Shown here piece by piece: positions 1 to 7,378 of a DNA stretch of 64,000 bases. The notes beneath the pieces are model-generated. The model searched no databases. It saw only the letters and a program-made list of their open reading frames with translations, and was not told where the DNA came from. The stretch comes from Treponema sp. Its GTDB lineage: Bacteria > Spirochaetota > Spirochaetia > Treponematales > Treponemataceae. The stretch's first letter is position 1; every line of letters begins with the position of its first letter. The translations under genes were made by a program, and so were the position numbers. The DNA is taken from the NCBI GenBank assembly GCA_017940255.1, contig JAGAZB010000005.1, positions 124,001 to 188,000 on the forward strand. Direction: 5' to 3'.

Positions 1-1200
1 TTTCTTCTTGAGCATGGCGTTATAAACTCCACAGAAGGGGCCGTTCATTTTGTAGCCATAGCTTGAAGGAAGGGCAGATGGGTCATCTGTTAGGCCCCAG
101 ATAGAAACTCCAGTGAGTTTTATGTTATCTGCCGAGTTTATACCTGCGAGCATTGTAAAGAAATCTTTGTAAAAAGCTTCGTGCTCACTCATTTTGTCTT
201 TATCGTAATTGCGAAGGGCAAGTTCTGTAATCTGAACTTCAAGTCCCAGGCTTGCATAGTGATTAATTGCTTCGCGAACAAGTTTTATATCATTTTGATT
301 CATACAACCTGCCTGCTGTCCGTATCCACCGATATATCCCTGCATACCAAGTCCATCACAGAGTTTTTCGTCTTTGTTTATGCTTTCTATAAGCTTTGTA
401 ATTGCAGCTCGTTTTGCGTTGTAGAATGTGTTGTAATCGTTATAAAAGAGCTTGATATTTGGATTTACCTTATTTGCAGCATCGCGGGCATACTTGAAGG
501 CTAGTTCTACATAGTCCGGGCCAATTACATCATAAAAAAGATTGCTTGTTCCGCCGCGGCTTGTGCGCACATGGCGGGGATCATCTGCTTTACATTCATT
601 TGTACCGTCTGCAACTGCTTCATTTACAACATCCCAGCAGTAAACTACGCCAGGGAAGTTTGTTTCAAAGTGATTTATAACTTCTTCGATGTAATACTGG
701 AGTCGGGCACACATGGTTTCTCGGTCTACAAAGTCATTTTCGCGGCTGAAACCCTGACGGAAAAACCAGTCTGGCATGTAAGCATCCCAAACAAGAACAT
801 GGCCTCTTATTCCAATTCCGTTTTCCTGGGCAAATTTTGCTATGGAATCGGCCTTTGTGTAATTCATAACGGGCATTCCGTTTTCTGATTTTATACTTAA
901 CTGCTGGCTTGCAAGAGAATAAGCCTTAAATTCATTGCTTGCTGTGATACTGTTAAAATCTGCTTTTACCATATTTGTGTAGTTGGCACGGGTAACGGAA
1001 TCTGCAGAAATTACTGCTCCCATTTTAAATCCGTGTTTTTCTGCAAGGGTGTAGAGAGGTTCATTTGTTTCTGTTTCTGCTTGTGCTGATTTTGCTGCTT
1101 GTGCAGGGGCTTTTTCGGCATTTGTTTTTGATGAACAAGATGCAAAGGAAAGAAGCGCAAATGCAAGCGCTATTTTTATCATAAGTTTTGCTTTACACAT
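1..1200 (-). CDS. GH10 endo-1,4-beta-xylanase lipoprotein (3' end beyond window)
   Basis: Reading leftwards from ATG 1200, 400 codons stay open to the window edge, so the C-terminus is missing. A GGAG ribosome site lies just upstream. Residues 1-22 form a signal peptide ending in a relaxed lipobox (SFASC), predicting a lipid-anchored surface enzyme, followed by an Ala/Glu-rich linker to about residue 47. The rest is a GH10 barrel: the TASNEFK strand near 87-93, the acid/base Glu194 in WDVVNEAV, and the nucleophile Glu326 in QITELALR. The family hydrolyses internal beta-1,4 bonds of xylan with retention. The usual LVWH site reads LVWD here. The family call is secure; xylan as substrate is inferred from the family. 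Confidence 0.93.
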   Translation of the reverse strand, partial: MCKAKLMIKIALAFALLSFASCSSKTNAEKAPAQAAKSAQAETETNEPLYTLAEKHGFKMGAVISADSVTRANYTNMVKADFNSITASNEFKAYSLASQQLSIKSENGMPVMNYTKADSIAKFAQENGIGIRGHVLVWDAYMPDWFFRQGFSRENDFVDRETMCARLQYYIEEVINHFETNFPGVVYCWDVVNEAVADGTNECKADDPRHVRTSRGGTSNLFYDVIGPDYVELAFKYARDAANKVNPNIKLFYNDYNTFYNAKRAAITKLIESINKDEKLCDGLGMQGYIGGYGQQAGCMNQNDIKLVREAINHYASLGLEVQITELALRNYDKDKMSEHEAFYKDFFTMLAGINSADNIKLTGVSIWGLTDDPSALPSSYGYKMNGPFCGVYNAMLKKK

Positions 1201-1295
1201 TTTTATGCTCCAATTTTTTGATTCTAATTTATTATAACACAGGATTTTTCCGCGCGAAATCGAGTGTTTCCCCTATATTGTATTATGAGAAGTTG

Positions 1296-1324
1296 CTGAC
1301 AGGTAAATAAAATGGAGATATAAT
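1296..1324 (+). promoter_or_regulatory. Promoter of the DUF456 gene
   Basis: A CTGACA -35 box and TATAAT -10 box (1319-1324) are separated by 17 bp. The ATG at 1332 follows only 7 nt after the -10 box, so the message would be essentially leaderless. Confidence 0.55.
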
Positions 1325-1331
1325 TTGCTTT

Positions 1332-1817
1332 ATGAATATTTCTTTTATTTTAGCAATTGTGGCAGCTTTACTTTTAATTATAGGATTCTTTGGAACTTTT
1401 GTACCTGTTCTCCCTGGCGCCCCTCTTGCATGGCTTGGTCTTTTTGCTGCTTATTTTTCTTCGTACTGCTATATCAGTATCCCCTCGTTAATTATTTCGG
1501 GGGGGGCTGCTGTACTTGTTTCTGTTTTTGATAATATTCTTCCTATTATAATGACAAAAAAGTTTGGTGGAAGTAAGGCGGCCACACTTGGTTCTACACT
1601 TGGTCTTGTTGCCGGCTTTTTTATTGGACCTGCTGGAATAATACTTGGGCCCTTTATTGGAGCCTTGATAGGTGAACTGATTCATAATGGTGGAAAGTCT
1701 GAAGGAGTATTTAAAGCTGCCTTGGGGGCTTTTGTTGGTTTTTTAACTGGAACTGGACTTAAGATGATTTGTGTTCTTTGCTTTATCTGGTATTTTGTTT
1801 TTAGTTTTTTTAGATGA
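1332..1817 (+). CDS. DUF456 family membrane protein
   Basis: A 161-residue, very hydrophobic protein with the DUF456 pattern: an N-terminal membrane helix, a PVLPGAPLAW segment (about 26-35), then Gly-rich helices containing GGSKAATLGS and GPFIGALIGEL. The biochemical role of the family is not established; it is an inner-membrane protein by composition. The -10 box ends 7 nt before the ATG with no convincing Shine-Dalgarno. A run of eight G at 1499-1506 lies inside the codons for Ser-Gly-Gly-Ala and could allow slipped-strand frameshifting. The last codons overlap a putative promoter for the downstream RNA. Confidence 0.85.
   Translation: MNISFILAIVAALLLIIGFFGTFVPVLPGAPLAWLGLFAAYFSSYCYISIPSLIISGGAAVLVSVFDNILPIIMTKKFGGSKAATLGSTLGLVAGFFIGPAGIILGPFIGALIGELIHNGGKSEGVFKAALGAFVGFLTGTGLKMICVLCFIWYFVFSFFR
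1499..1506 (+). repeat. G8 homopolymer inside a coding region
   Basis: Eight consecutive G residues occur within the DUF456 gene. Insertion or loss of one G would shift the frame about one third of the way through the protein. Such tracts are rare in otherwise AT-leaning DNA. Confidence 0.8.
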
Positions 1818-1834
1818 TTGAAGTATTGAATAAC

Positions 1835-1863
1835 TTGACTGAAGAAGAATATCGTATTACTAT
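1835..1863 (+). promoter_or_regulatory. Promoter for the candidate non-coding RNA
   Basis: TTGACT (1835-1840), a 17-bp spacer and TACTAT (1858-1863) predict transcription starting near 1870, just after the end of the DUF456 gene. Confidence 0.5.
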
Positions 1864-1869
1864 ATATAT

Positions 1870-2073
1870 GGTAAGTCCTTGCCAATCAAGGCGACAGGCA
1901 ACTTGAGTGTCTGTTAGATGTTTTAAAGCAGTGTGTCGAATCTGGAAGTGCGGTGCTCTGCATAGTCTTCGATGGTTCTCCAAGCATGCCAGAAGCCAGA
2001 TGTAGGTTGTTTTCAGCCGAAAGAAAATGGAAGATGGAAAGTCCCGCGATTGGCGCGGGGCTTTTTCTTTTTT
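1870..2073 (+). ncRNA. Candidate ~200-nt structured RNA, class unknown
   Basis: The stretch between the DUF456 gene and the nuclease-like gene has its own promoter and terminator. Four hairpins can be drawn: CCTTG/CAAGG (1877-1891), GACAG/CTGTT (about 1894-1915), a longer arm TCTGG/CCAGA with an inner GTGC/GCAT (1941-1993), and GGTTG/CAGCC with a TTTT loop (2005-2018). The terminator follows at 2038-2073. The length suits 6S RNA, but I could not draw the single long bubble-interrupted rod of 6S, and SRP, tmRNA and RNase P signatures are absent. An alternative is a decayed gene, since one frame is open from about 1875 to 2063 without a good start. Confidence 0.45.
2038..2073 (+). terminator. 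Intrinsic terminator
   Basis: AAAGTCCCGCG pairs with CGCGGGGCTTT across an ATTGG loop, followed by a T-rich tail. The Shine-Dalgarno of the next gene begins immediately after the tail. Confidence 0.85.
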
Positions 2074-2083
2074 AGGAGATATA

Positions 2084-2662
2084 ATGGGTGATATTCTTTC
2101 ATCAGCAATGACTTATTCAAAATTACTTGATATAGAATATCAACTTGTTTTAGGGCGAAAAAATAAAACACTTGCTCTTTCAATATATTTTGATGAAAAT
2201 CAATTTTTTCATCTGGCTGGCCTTCAATATTTGACTGATAGAGCAACTCTTTTATATGGTGATAGGTCTTATTTATTTCAAAAAATCTTAAGTGGCAGTA
2301 TAACAAGAGAGCAGATAGAATCATCTTCCTTTTATTCAGAAATAAAAGAGCGTGTTGATTATCTTGCCTACCTTGAAACAATAATGGACAGTAATAAAAC
2401 CATATTCAAATACAATACAAAGCTTGATGCTTTTTCTTCAATTACAGCTGATTTCCTTATGAAGAATGAAATCCAGAGTAGAAATATCTTTACATTTCTT
2501 TCTCAAGATAAATTGAATGGAAAATATTTTTGCCGTTCATTTTTTCCTCAAGAAGATAAAGATTATTCAGAGGGTCAGACAACATGGACATTGCTTTATA
2601 AAAAGAAGATACAGAAAACACCAGAGCTGGAAACTGTGTTGTATGATAGGTTGAAGAAGTAG
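2084..2662 (+). CDS. PBECR4-like (Barnase/EndoU/ColicinE5/RelE-fold) nuclease-domain protein
   Basis: A 192-residue soluble protein. The ATG at 2084 is preferred because AGGAG sits 6 nt upstream; a longer reading frame would start inside the terminator hairpin. Residues 30-60 carry a FDENQFFHLAGLQYL segment that resembles the PBECR4 family, a predicted RNase-like fold first described in phage and polymorphic-toxin contexts. Family assignment is from memory of the F..F.HL.GL pattern, so it is tentative, and activity is unproven. It lies directly behind a structured RNA and terminator, an arrangement reminiscent of type III toxin-antitoxin loci. No protein antitoxin partner is visible. Confidence 0.6.
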   Translation: MGDILSSAMTYSKLLDIEYQLVLGRKNKTLALSIYFDENQFFHLAGLQYLTDRATLLYGDRSYLFQKILSGSITREQIESSSFYSEIKERVDYLAYLETIMDSNKTIFKYNTKLDAFSSITADFLMKNEIQSRNIFTFLSQDKLNGKYFCRSFFPQEDKDYSEGQTTWTLLYKKKIQKTPELETVLYDRLKK

Positions 2663-2674
2663 TTATCTACTGTT

Positions 2675-3289
2675 TCACTGTAAGGATGAATTTTGCAAGC
2701 TTCTTTTTCCGTTTGACAGGTCTTTAAGTTTACCGCTGAATATTTGGAATTCATCTTCGTAGATTTCCCCTTTGATTGTGATTTCGGTTCCAAAGTCTTC
2801 GGTCAGATTTGAGATGTGGAAAAGCTCCATATTGTTTTTTATGAGTTTATAAAGAGAATAGTCACTTGTAAAAGTGAATGACTTTTTTGCAACAAGTTCT
2901 TCAAAAAGTCCGGCCTGGTCGGCGGCAGCTAGAACCTGCTTGGCGCCGTTGCCGTAGGCTTTTACCAGTCCTCCTGTGCCAAGAAGTGTGCCGCCGAACC
3001 AGCGGGTGATTGTGAGCAGAGTGTTTGTACAGCCACGGCCCTTTAGAACGTCGAGTGCGGGGCGACCAGCAGTTCCGGAAGGCTCTCCGTCATCACTCAT
3101 ACCCATTACTTCTCCAGATGGGCCGACTATAAAAGCGTGAACTACATGAGTTGCATCTGCATATTTAGTTTTCTGTGTTTTTACCAGCTCCCGGGCCTGA
3201 GCCTGCGAATTGCAGGGGAAAAGTTCGGAGAGGAAGCGGGAACCTTTAATTATTTCTTCAAATGAAATGTATTCCTTTAGAACTTCCAT
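2675..3289 (-). CDS. yigZ: IMPACT/YigZ family protein
   Basis: A 204-residue protein with the IMPACT N-terminal domain signature: KYADATHVVHAFIVG, the SDDGEPSGTAGRPAL loop (about 64-79) and RWFGGTLLGTGGLVKAY (about 94-110). A smaller C-terminal domain (DUF1949-like) follows. The family includes translation-associated regulators and bacterial YigZ; its exact bacterial role is unsettled. The start lies 3 nt after the parC stop with no clear Shine-Dalgarno, so translation is probably coupled to parC. The call is secure. Confidence 0.92.
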   Translation of the reverse strand: MEVLKEYISFEEIIKGSRFLSELFPCNSQAQARELVKTQKTKYADATHVVHAFIVGPSGEVMGMSDDGEPSGTAGRPALDVLKGRGCTNTLLTITRWFGGTLLGTGGLVKAYGNGAKQVLAAADQAGLFEELVAKKSFTFTSDYSLYKLIKNNMELFHISNLTEDFGTEITIKGEIYEDEFQIFSGKLKDLSNGKRSLQNSSLQ

Positions 3290-3292
3290 AGA

Positions 3293-5236
3293 TTAAAGAG
3301 GCAGTTCTCCGTTAACCGGCTTTTCGCTCTGAACTTCAATATCCTGAACTTCCTTGGCAACTATGCGTACGCCCTTTGCCTTAAGAGATTTTTCTTCGTA
3401 GTCACCAGCCTTGAACTTTTCGCTGAAAACCTTAAGACGAGGCTTTTTTACATAGTTCAATGTAAAGGTAAAGGTTTTGCGGGTATCTATGTGCAGAACT
3501 TCGCAGCCTTCTGGTGCAAAGAAGTAGTCACGGTTCATAATGAAAGACGGAATCTTACAGCGTTTGATGTATACAAACTGAGTTTCCGGTTCACGGTAAA
3601 TGATTGTAAAGAGCACTTTTGCAAGGCTTTCCTTGTCTGCAAAACCGCAGTAACGCATTTCTGGTCCTACAAAGAGCTTCTTTGGTGTTTCAGAAACTGA
3701 GTAAATACCGCTCTTTCGAACATAAAGAATTTTATCGTATGGGGTAACCTTGAAAAGCTCAACTCCGCCAGAAACATCAGTTCCAAGGTTACCGTTCTTT
3801 TCATCATACTTAAGGGCAAGGTCACGTTTTGTAACGGCCTTTACATCTACAGCATGAATGTTTGTGATTTTTGTATGACGCTTAGATGTTTCACCATCCA
3901 GTTTCTTTTCAATTCCATCAAGCCAGCTGATTGCATAATCAACAAGGTGTTTGAGCAGGCGGTTAATTTCTTTAATTCTTGCATTGATAGCATTAACTTC
4001 CTGCTTGTTTTTGTTCATATCATAAAGAGAAATACGGCGGATAGGAATTTTGAGCAGGTGATCAACATCTTCATCTGTAATATCACGCAAAAGCTCTGCA
4101 CGGAATGGTTTGAATCCATCTTTTACTGCTTTAATAACGGCTTCTTCGGTCTTCATCTGCTCAATCTTTTTATAGATGCGCTCTTCTACAAAGATGCGTT
4201 CCAGAGTGCGCAGGTGGAGTTTTTCCATCAGCTCGGCTTTTTCAAGTTCAAGTTCTTTTTTGAGAATGCCAACCAGCTGTTTGCAGTGATATTCAATAAC
4301 CTGTGTACAGGTCATCTGAACAGGCATGTTGTCTTTAATAACAAGAAGATTACAGTAAATTGTCTGTTCGCAGTCTGTAAAGGCGTAGAGTGAATCTACA
4401 ACATCTTTTGTGTAAACGCCACGCTGTAATCTGATTTCTATATTAACCTTATCAGAAGTGTAGTCCTGAATAGATGTGGCCTTAATTTTTCCGTTTTTTA
4501 CAGCCTTTTCAATTGAGTTACAAAGACTTTCTGTGGTTGAACCGTAAGGCAGCTCTGTAATGACGATTTTTTTATCATCACTGGTGTCCATCTTTGCTCG
4601 GGTTACAATCTTTCCAAGACCGTCCTGATAATCTGAAACATCAATAAGACCACCAGTAGGGAAGTCTGGATAAAGCTGGAACTTTTCGCCGCGCAGACAT
4701 TTTCTTTCTGCATCAATTACTTCGTGAATATTGTGGCTTAGAATATTTGTACTCATACCAACGGCAATACCTTCGGCTCCCATAATGAGAACAAGAGGAA
4801 GTTTTGCCTGAAAAGAAACTGGCTCTGTATCACGGCCGTCGTAAGTTTCTACATACTGAGTAATATTCTGATTTGTATTTAAAATTTCTTTTGTGATAGG
4901 GCGCAGACGACATTCAATGTATCGGGGAGCAGATGCACCGTCTCCTGTGTACATATTTCCAAAGTTTCCCTGCTTATCTATAAAAAGTTCCTTATTTGCA
5001 AGATTTACAAGGGCTGTATAGATAGAGGCATCTCCATGAGGATGATAAGCCATAACCTTACCAACAACATTTGCAACTTTTGTGTAGCGTCCATCATCAG
5101 TTTTAATAAGTGTGTGGATTATACGGCGCTGTACAGGTTTTAGTCCGTCTGTAATTTCTGGAATAGCTCGGTCACGAATAACGTAGCTAGCATATTGAAT
5201 AAAGTTCTGATCGAAGAGATTTTTTACATAAGCCAT
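3293..5236 (-). CDS. parC: DNA topoisomerase IV subunit A
   Basis: A 647-residue type IIA topoisomerase A subunit. The start MAYVKNLFDQ at 5236 is chosen over an upstream in-frame ATG because family homology begins there and GGGGA precedes it. Visible features are DRAIPEITDGLKPVQRR (about 20-36), the ASAPRYIECRLRP segment bearing the DNA-linking Tyr, and a short C-terminal beta region. A GyrA box is absent and the tail is short, which favours ParC over GyrA. It would pair with ParE (not in the window) to decatenate chromosomes. Transcribed with yigZ. Confidence 0.9.
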   Translation of the reverse strand: MAYVKNLFDQNFIQYASYVIRDRAIPEITDGLKPVQRRIIHTLIKTDDGRYTKVANVVGKVMAYHPHGDASIYTALVNLANKELFIDKQGNFGNMYTGDGASAPRYIECRLRPITKEILNTNQNITQYVETYDGRDTEPVSFQAKLPLVLIMGAEGIAVGMSTNILSHNIHEVIDAERKCLRGEKFQLYPDFPTGGLIDVSDYQDGLGKIVTRAKMDTSDDKKIVITELPYGSTTESLCNSIEKAVKNGKIKATSIQDYTSDKVNIEIRLQRGVYTKDVVDSLYAFTDCEQTIYCNLLVIKDNMPVQMTCTQVIEYHCKQLVGILKKELELEKAELMEKLHLRTLERIFVEERIYKKIEQMKTEEAVIKAVKDGFKPFRAELLRDITDEDVDHLLKIPIRRISLYDMNKNKQEVNAINARIKEINRLLKHLVDYAISWLDGIEKKLDGETSKRHTKITNIHAVDVKAVTKRDLALKYDEKNGNLGTDVSGGVELFKVTPYDKILYVRKSGIYSVSETPKKLFVGPEMRYCGFADKESLAKVLFTIIYREPETQFVYIKRCKIPSFIMNRDYFFAPEGCEVLHIDTRKTFTFTLNYVKKPRLKVFSEKFKAGDYEEKSLKAKGVRIVAKEVQDIEVQSEKPVNGELPL

Positions 5237-5348
5237 TAGATTTTTCCCCAAAGGCGGAAGTGCCGCCAACCCAATATATAGTATACATTGAAGATTGTGA
5301 TTTTTCAAGGATGATTATTACAGGCAAATATATTATAACTGGCTGAAA

Positions 5349-5596
5349 CTGAAAAGAAAATGGGCTTCCAGTTTTCGGCTCCGAATAAAAAATATGAGGG
5401 GCTTGCGCTACACCGTTTCCGAACCAGCACAGATTTCGCGTTTTTGGGAAACCAAATGAATTATTTGCAGGCAAATCATTCATTTGGTTTTTATGGCAGT
5501 CGCCAAATACGCGAAAAGTGCTTTTCGGCTCCGGTTTCGCTCCAGCCCCTCATATTTTTTAGCTTGTAGCCTGCTTCATGCCCATTTTCTTTTCAG
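5349..5596. repeat. Nested long-hairpin element A (divergent promoter region)
   Basis: This element fills most of the 430-bp gap between the divergent parC and channel genes. The outer arms CTGAAAAGAAAATGGGC (5349-5365) and its exact complement (5580-5596) enclose a second perfect 17-bp pair (5387-5403 with 5544-5560). Inside that are TTTCGCGT/ACGCGAAA, then ACCAAATGAAT/ATTCATTTGGT (5451-5461 with 5478-5488), and a tip ATTTGC-AG-GCAAAT. Short GCG/CGC-rich mismatched loops separate the stems. It shares core words with element B. It lies upstream of both flanking genes, so it is not their terminator. Confidence 0.9.
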
Positions 5597-5655
5597 AACT
5601 AAGCATTAAAATACATTTTTCTAGAATCATCTTTTCTAGCTTATAATTTGTATGC

Positions 5656-5661
5656 TATAAT
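5656..5661 (+). promoter_or_regulatory. -10 box of the channel gene
   Basis: TATAAT lies 7 nt before the ATG at 5669, placing the predicted transcription start at the start codon. The -35 region is weak. Confidence 0.5.
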
Positions 5662-5668
5662 TTAATAG

Positions 5669-6844
5669 ATGAAAAAAAATGCTCAGGGAAAGATAAAGCG
5701 TATAAAGCGGGCTTTGAAGTATGCGCTCAAAAATCCCCTCACTTATATTTGGATTCTCATATTTTTAATTATTATTGTCGCTACAATTGTGGTTTTTGCC
5801 AGTGAAACTAAAACCGAAAGCGGAATTGAAACAATGTTCGATTCTGTCTGGTTCACTCTGGTTGCAGTTTTTGCGGCTTATTTTGATTATTGTGTAAAAT
5901 CTGTACCGGGAAGAATGTCGGCACTTGTGCTGCTGGTCCTGGGAATGCTTTTGTTTTCTGCCGTAACCGGTAAACTTGCGTCCTATTTTATGGACCTTCA
6001 AATGAAAAAAAACAAGGGGCTTAAGAAATTGAAGAATATGAAAGGACATTTTTTATTATGCGGATGGCGGCCGGGTTTTGAAAAGATTTTAGACACCGTG
6101 CTTACAACAAACCCTGATATTACACCTGATATGGTGGTTATGATTAATGACGCTGCAGAACAGATTGAACAGATTCGCTCCCAGCCTCGTTTTAAGGAAC
6201 TGAATTATGTTTCCGGCGATTTTTCTGATGAGGCAGTTTTAAAGCGGGCCCAGATAGATAAGGCGGAGAGGGCTCTTGTTATTTGTGACCATTCAAAAAA
6301 ATATTCAGACCTTGAAATAGACAGCCGTACAGTTCTTGCTGTTCTTACTATGGAAAATCTGAACCCTGGCATTTATATTGCGGCAGAACTGATTGATGCA
6401 AAGTTCCAGAAACATCTTGAAATGGCTCATTGTGATGAAATCATCCTTACTCAGGATTATGAACACAGTCTTCTGGCAACAGCATCCAGCGGAATGGGCT
6501 ACAGTAACGTTATTCGCGCCCTAATTAGTGATGATGCAGACACCGGAATTATTATAGAAGATATACCATCAAGTTTCCTGAACAAAACTTACGGTGAATA
6601 TGAAGCTTATCTTGAGCAGAACGGAAATAAAACTGGTGTACTGGTGGGGCTGCTTTTGAACACGGGAAACTTCCATCAGCGAAGAAAGGATGCGCTTAGA
6701 GAAGCTCAGAAAAATCCTGATATAAAAATGATTGTTGATAATCTTAAAAAAGTAAAAACCTTAAAGAGTAACGAACCTGTACTTACTCCTCCTGCAGATT
6801 TCCCGATTCAAAAAAATACAAAGGCAATTTTAGTGAGGGGGTAA
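5669..6844 (+). CDS. Two-helix ion channel with RCK (TrkA-N-like) domain, atypical filter
   Basis: A 391-residue protein. Membrane helices lie at about 27-45 and 84-107 with a pore-loop-like segment between them (WFTLVAVFAAYFDY, 61-74). A Rossmann-type regulator domain follows, starting GHFLLCGWRPGFEKIL (126-141), as in potassium channels with a cytoplasmic RCK domain. The canonical TVGYGD filter reads FAAYFD, so both filter glycines are lost and potassium selectivity is doubtful. The next gene, 3 nt downstream, encodes a cyclic-nucleotide-binding protein, suggesting a channel whose sensor is a separate chain. Channel architecture is well supported; the transported ion is not. Confidence 0.8.
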   Translation: MKKNAQGKIKRIKRALKYALKNPLTYIWILIFLIIIVATIVVFASETKTESGIETMFDSVWFTLVAVFAAYFDYCVKSVPGRMSALVLLVLGMLLFSAVTGKLASYFMDLQMKKNKGLKKLKNMKGHFLLCGWRPGFEKILDTVLTTNPDITPDMVVMINDAAEQIEQIRSQPRFKELNYVSGDFSDEAVLKRAQIDKAERALVICDHSKKYSDLEIDSRTVLAVLTMENLNPGIYIAAELIDAKFQKHLEMAHCDEIILTQDYEHSLLATASSGMGYSNVIRALISDDADTGIIIEDIPSSFLNKTYGEYEAYLEQNGNKTGVLVGLLLNTGNFHQRRKDALREAQKNPDIKMIVDNLKKVKTLKSNEPVLTPPADFPIQKNTKAILVRG

Positions 6845-6847
6845 AAA

Positions 6848-7363
6848 ATGGATAAGTTTGAAGAGGTTTTGCCGAAACTTGTAAAAATTCAGCTTTTTTC
6901 TGATTTTAATCTGGATGATGAAAACGATTTGCGTATTTTAAGGGACGTTTACAACAGCATGACAATTGAAACTTACCTTAAGGGCGATGTAATTATTGAA
7001 GAAGGTAAGTTTGGTGACCAGTTTTATATTCTTTATAAGGGAAAAGTTCAGGTTTACCGAAAAACACCTGCCGGCGATAAAATTGCTCTGGCAGATCTTT
7101 CTAGTGATGATAACATTTTCTTTGGCGAAACAGCTCTTATTAGTGATGATCCTCGTACTGCAACTGTAAAAGCCCTTACAGATTGCCGCTGTATTGCTCT
7201 TTCCAGTACAAAATTTCTGGAAGTTTGCGACCGCGAGCCTCTGCTTGGTTACAGGGTGCTTTTGCACTTGGCAAGAGGAATGGCAAAAACTATCCGTGAT
7301 ACAAACAGCGATAAGGCCACTTTGTACGAGGCTTTATTCAGCGAAATTGAGTCGGGAGTGTAG
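6848..7363 (+). CDS. Cyclic-nucleotide-binding domain protein
   Basis: A 171-residue stand-alone cNMP-binding domain without a DNA-binding helix-turn-helix. The beta-roll covers about 28-140. The phosphate-binding cassette is FFGETALISDDPRTATVKAL (about 96-115), with Glu and Arg in the expected nucleotide-contact positions. GGGGGT lies directly before the start, 3 nt after the channel stop, so the two are co-transcribed and probably act together. The ligand (cAMP, cGMP or other) cannot be told from sequence. Confidence 0.88.
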   Translation: MDKFEEVLPKLVKIQLFSDFNLDDENDLRILRDVYNSMTIETYLKGDVIIEEGKFGDQFYILYKGKVQVYRKTPAGDKIALADLSSDDNIFFGETALISDDPRTATVKALTDCRCIALSSTKFLEVCDREPLLGYRVLLHLARGMAKTIRDTNSDKATLYEALFSEIESGV

Positions 7364-7378
7364 ACCAGGCGCCAGGTG

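Noticed and set aside
1875-2063. An open frame of about 62 codons, plus a 30-codon frame starting at ATG 1814 overlapping the DUF456 stop
   Set aside because: Neither frame resembles a known protein, the longer one lacks a suitable start, and the promoter, hairpins and terminator fit an RNA better. A decayed gene cannot be excluded.
2027-2083. A longer start for the nuclease-like gene
   Set aside because: It would place the first codons inside the terminator hairpin; AGGAG before 2084 is convincing.
5237-5308. A longer parC start 24 codons upstream
   Set aside because: The extension does not resemble topoisomerase sequence, and the start at 5236 has both homology and a ribosome site.
5360-5569. 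A 69-codon open frame on the plus strand between parC and the channel gene
   Set aside because: It lies entirely inside hairpin element A, has no ribosome site and encodes an unrecognised sequence; the palindrome explains the region better.
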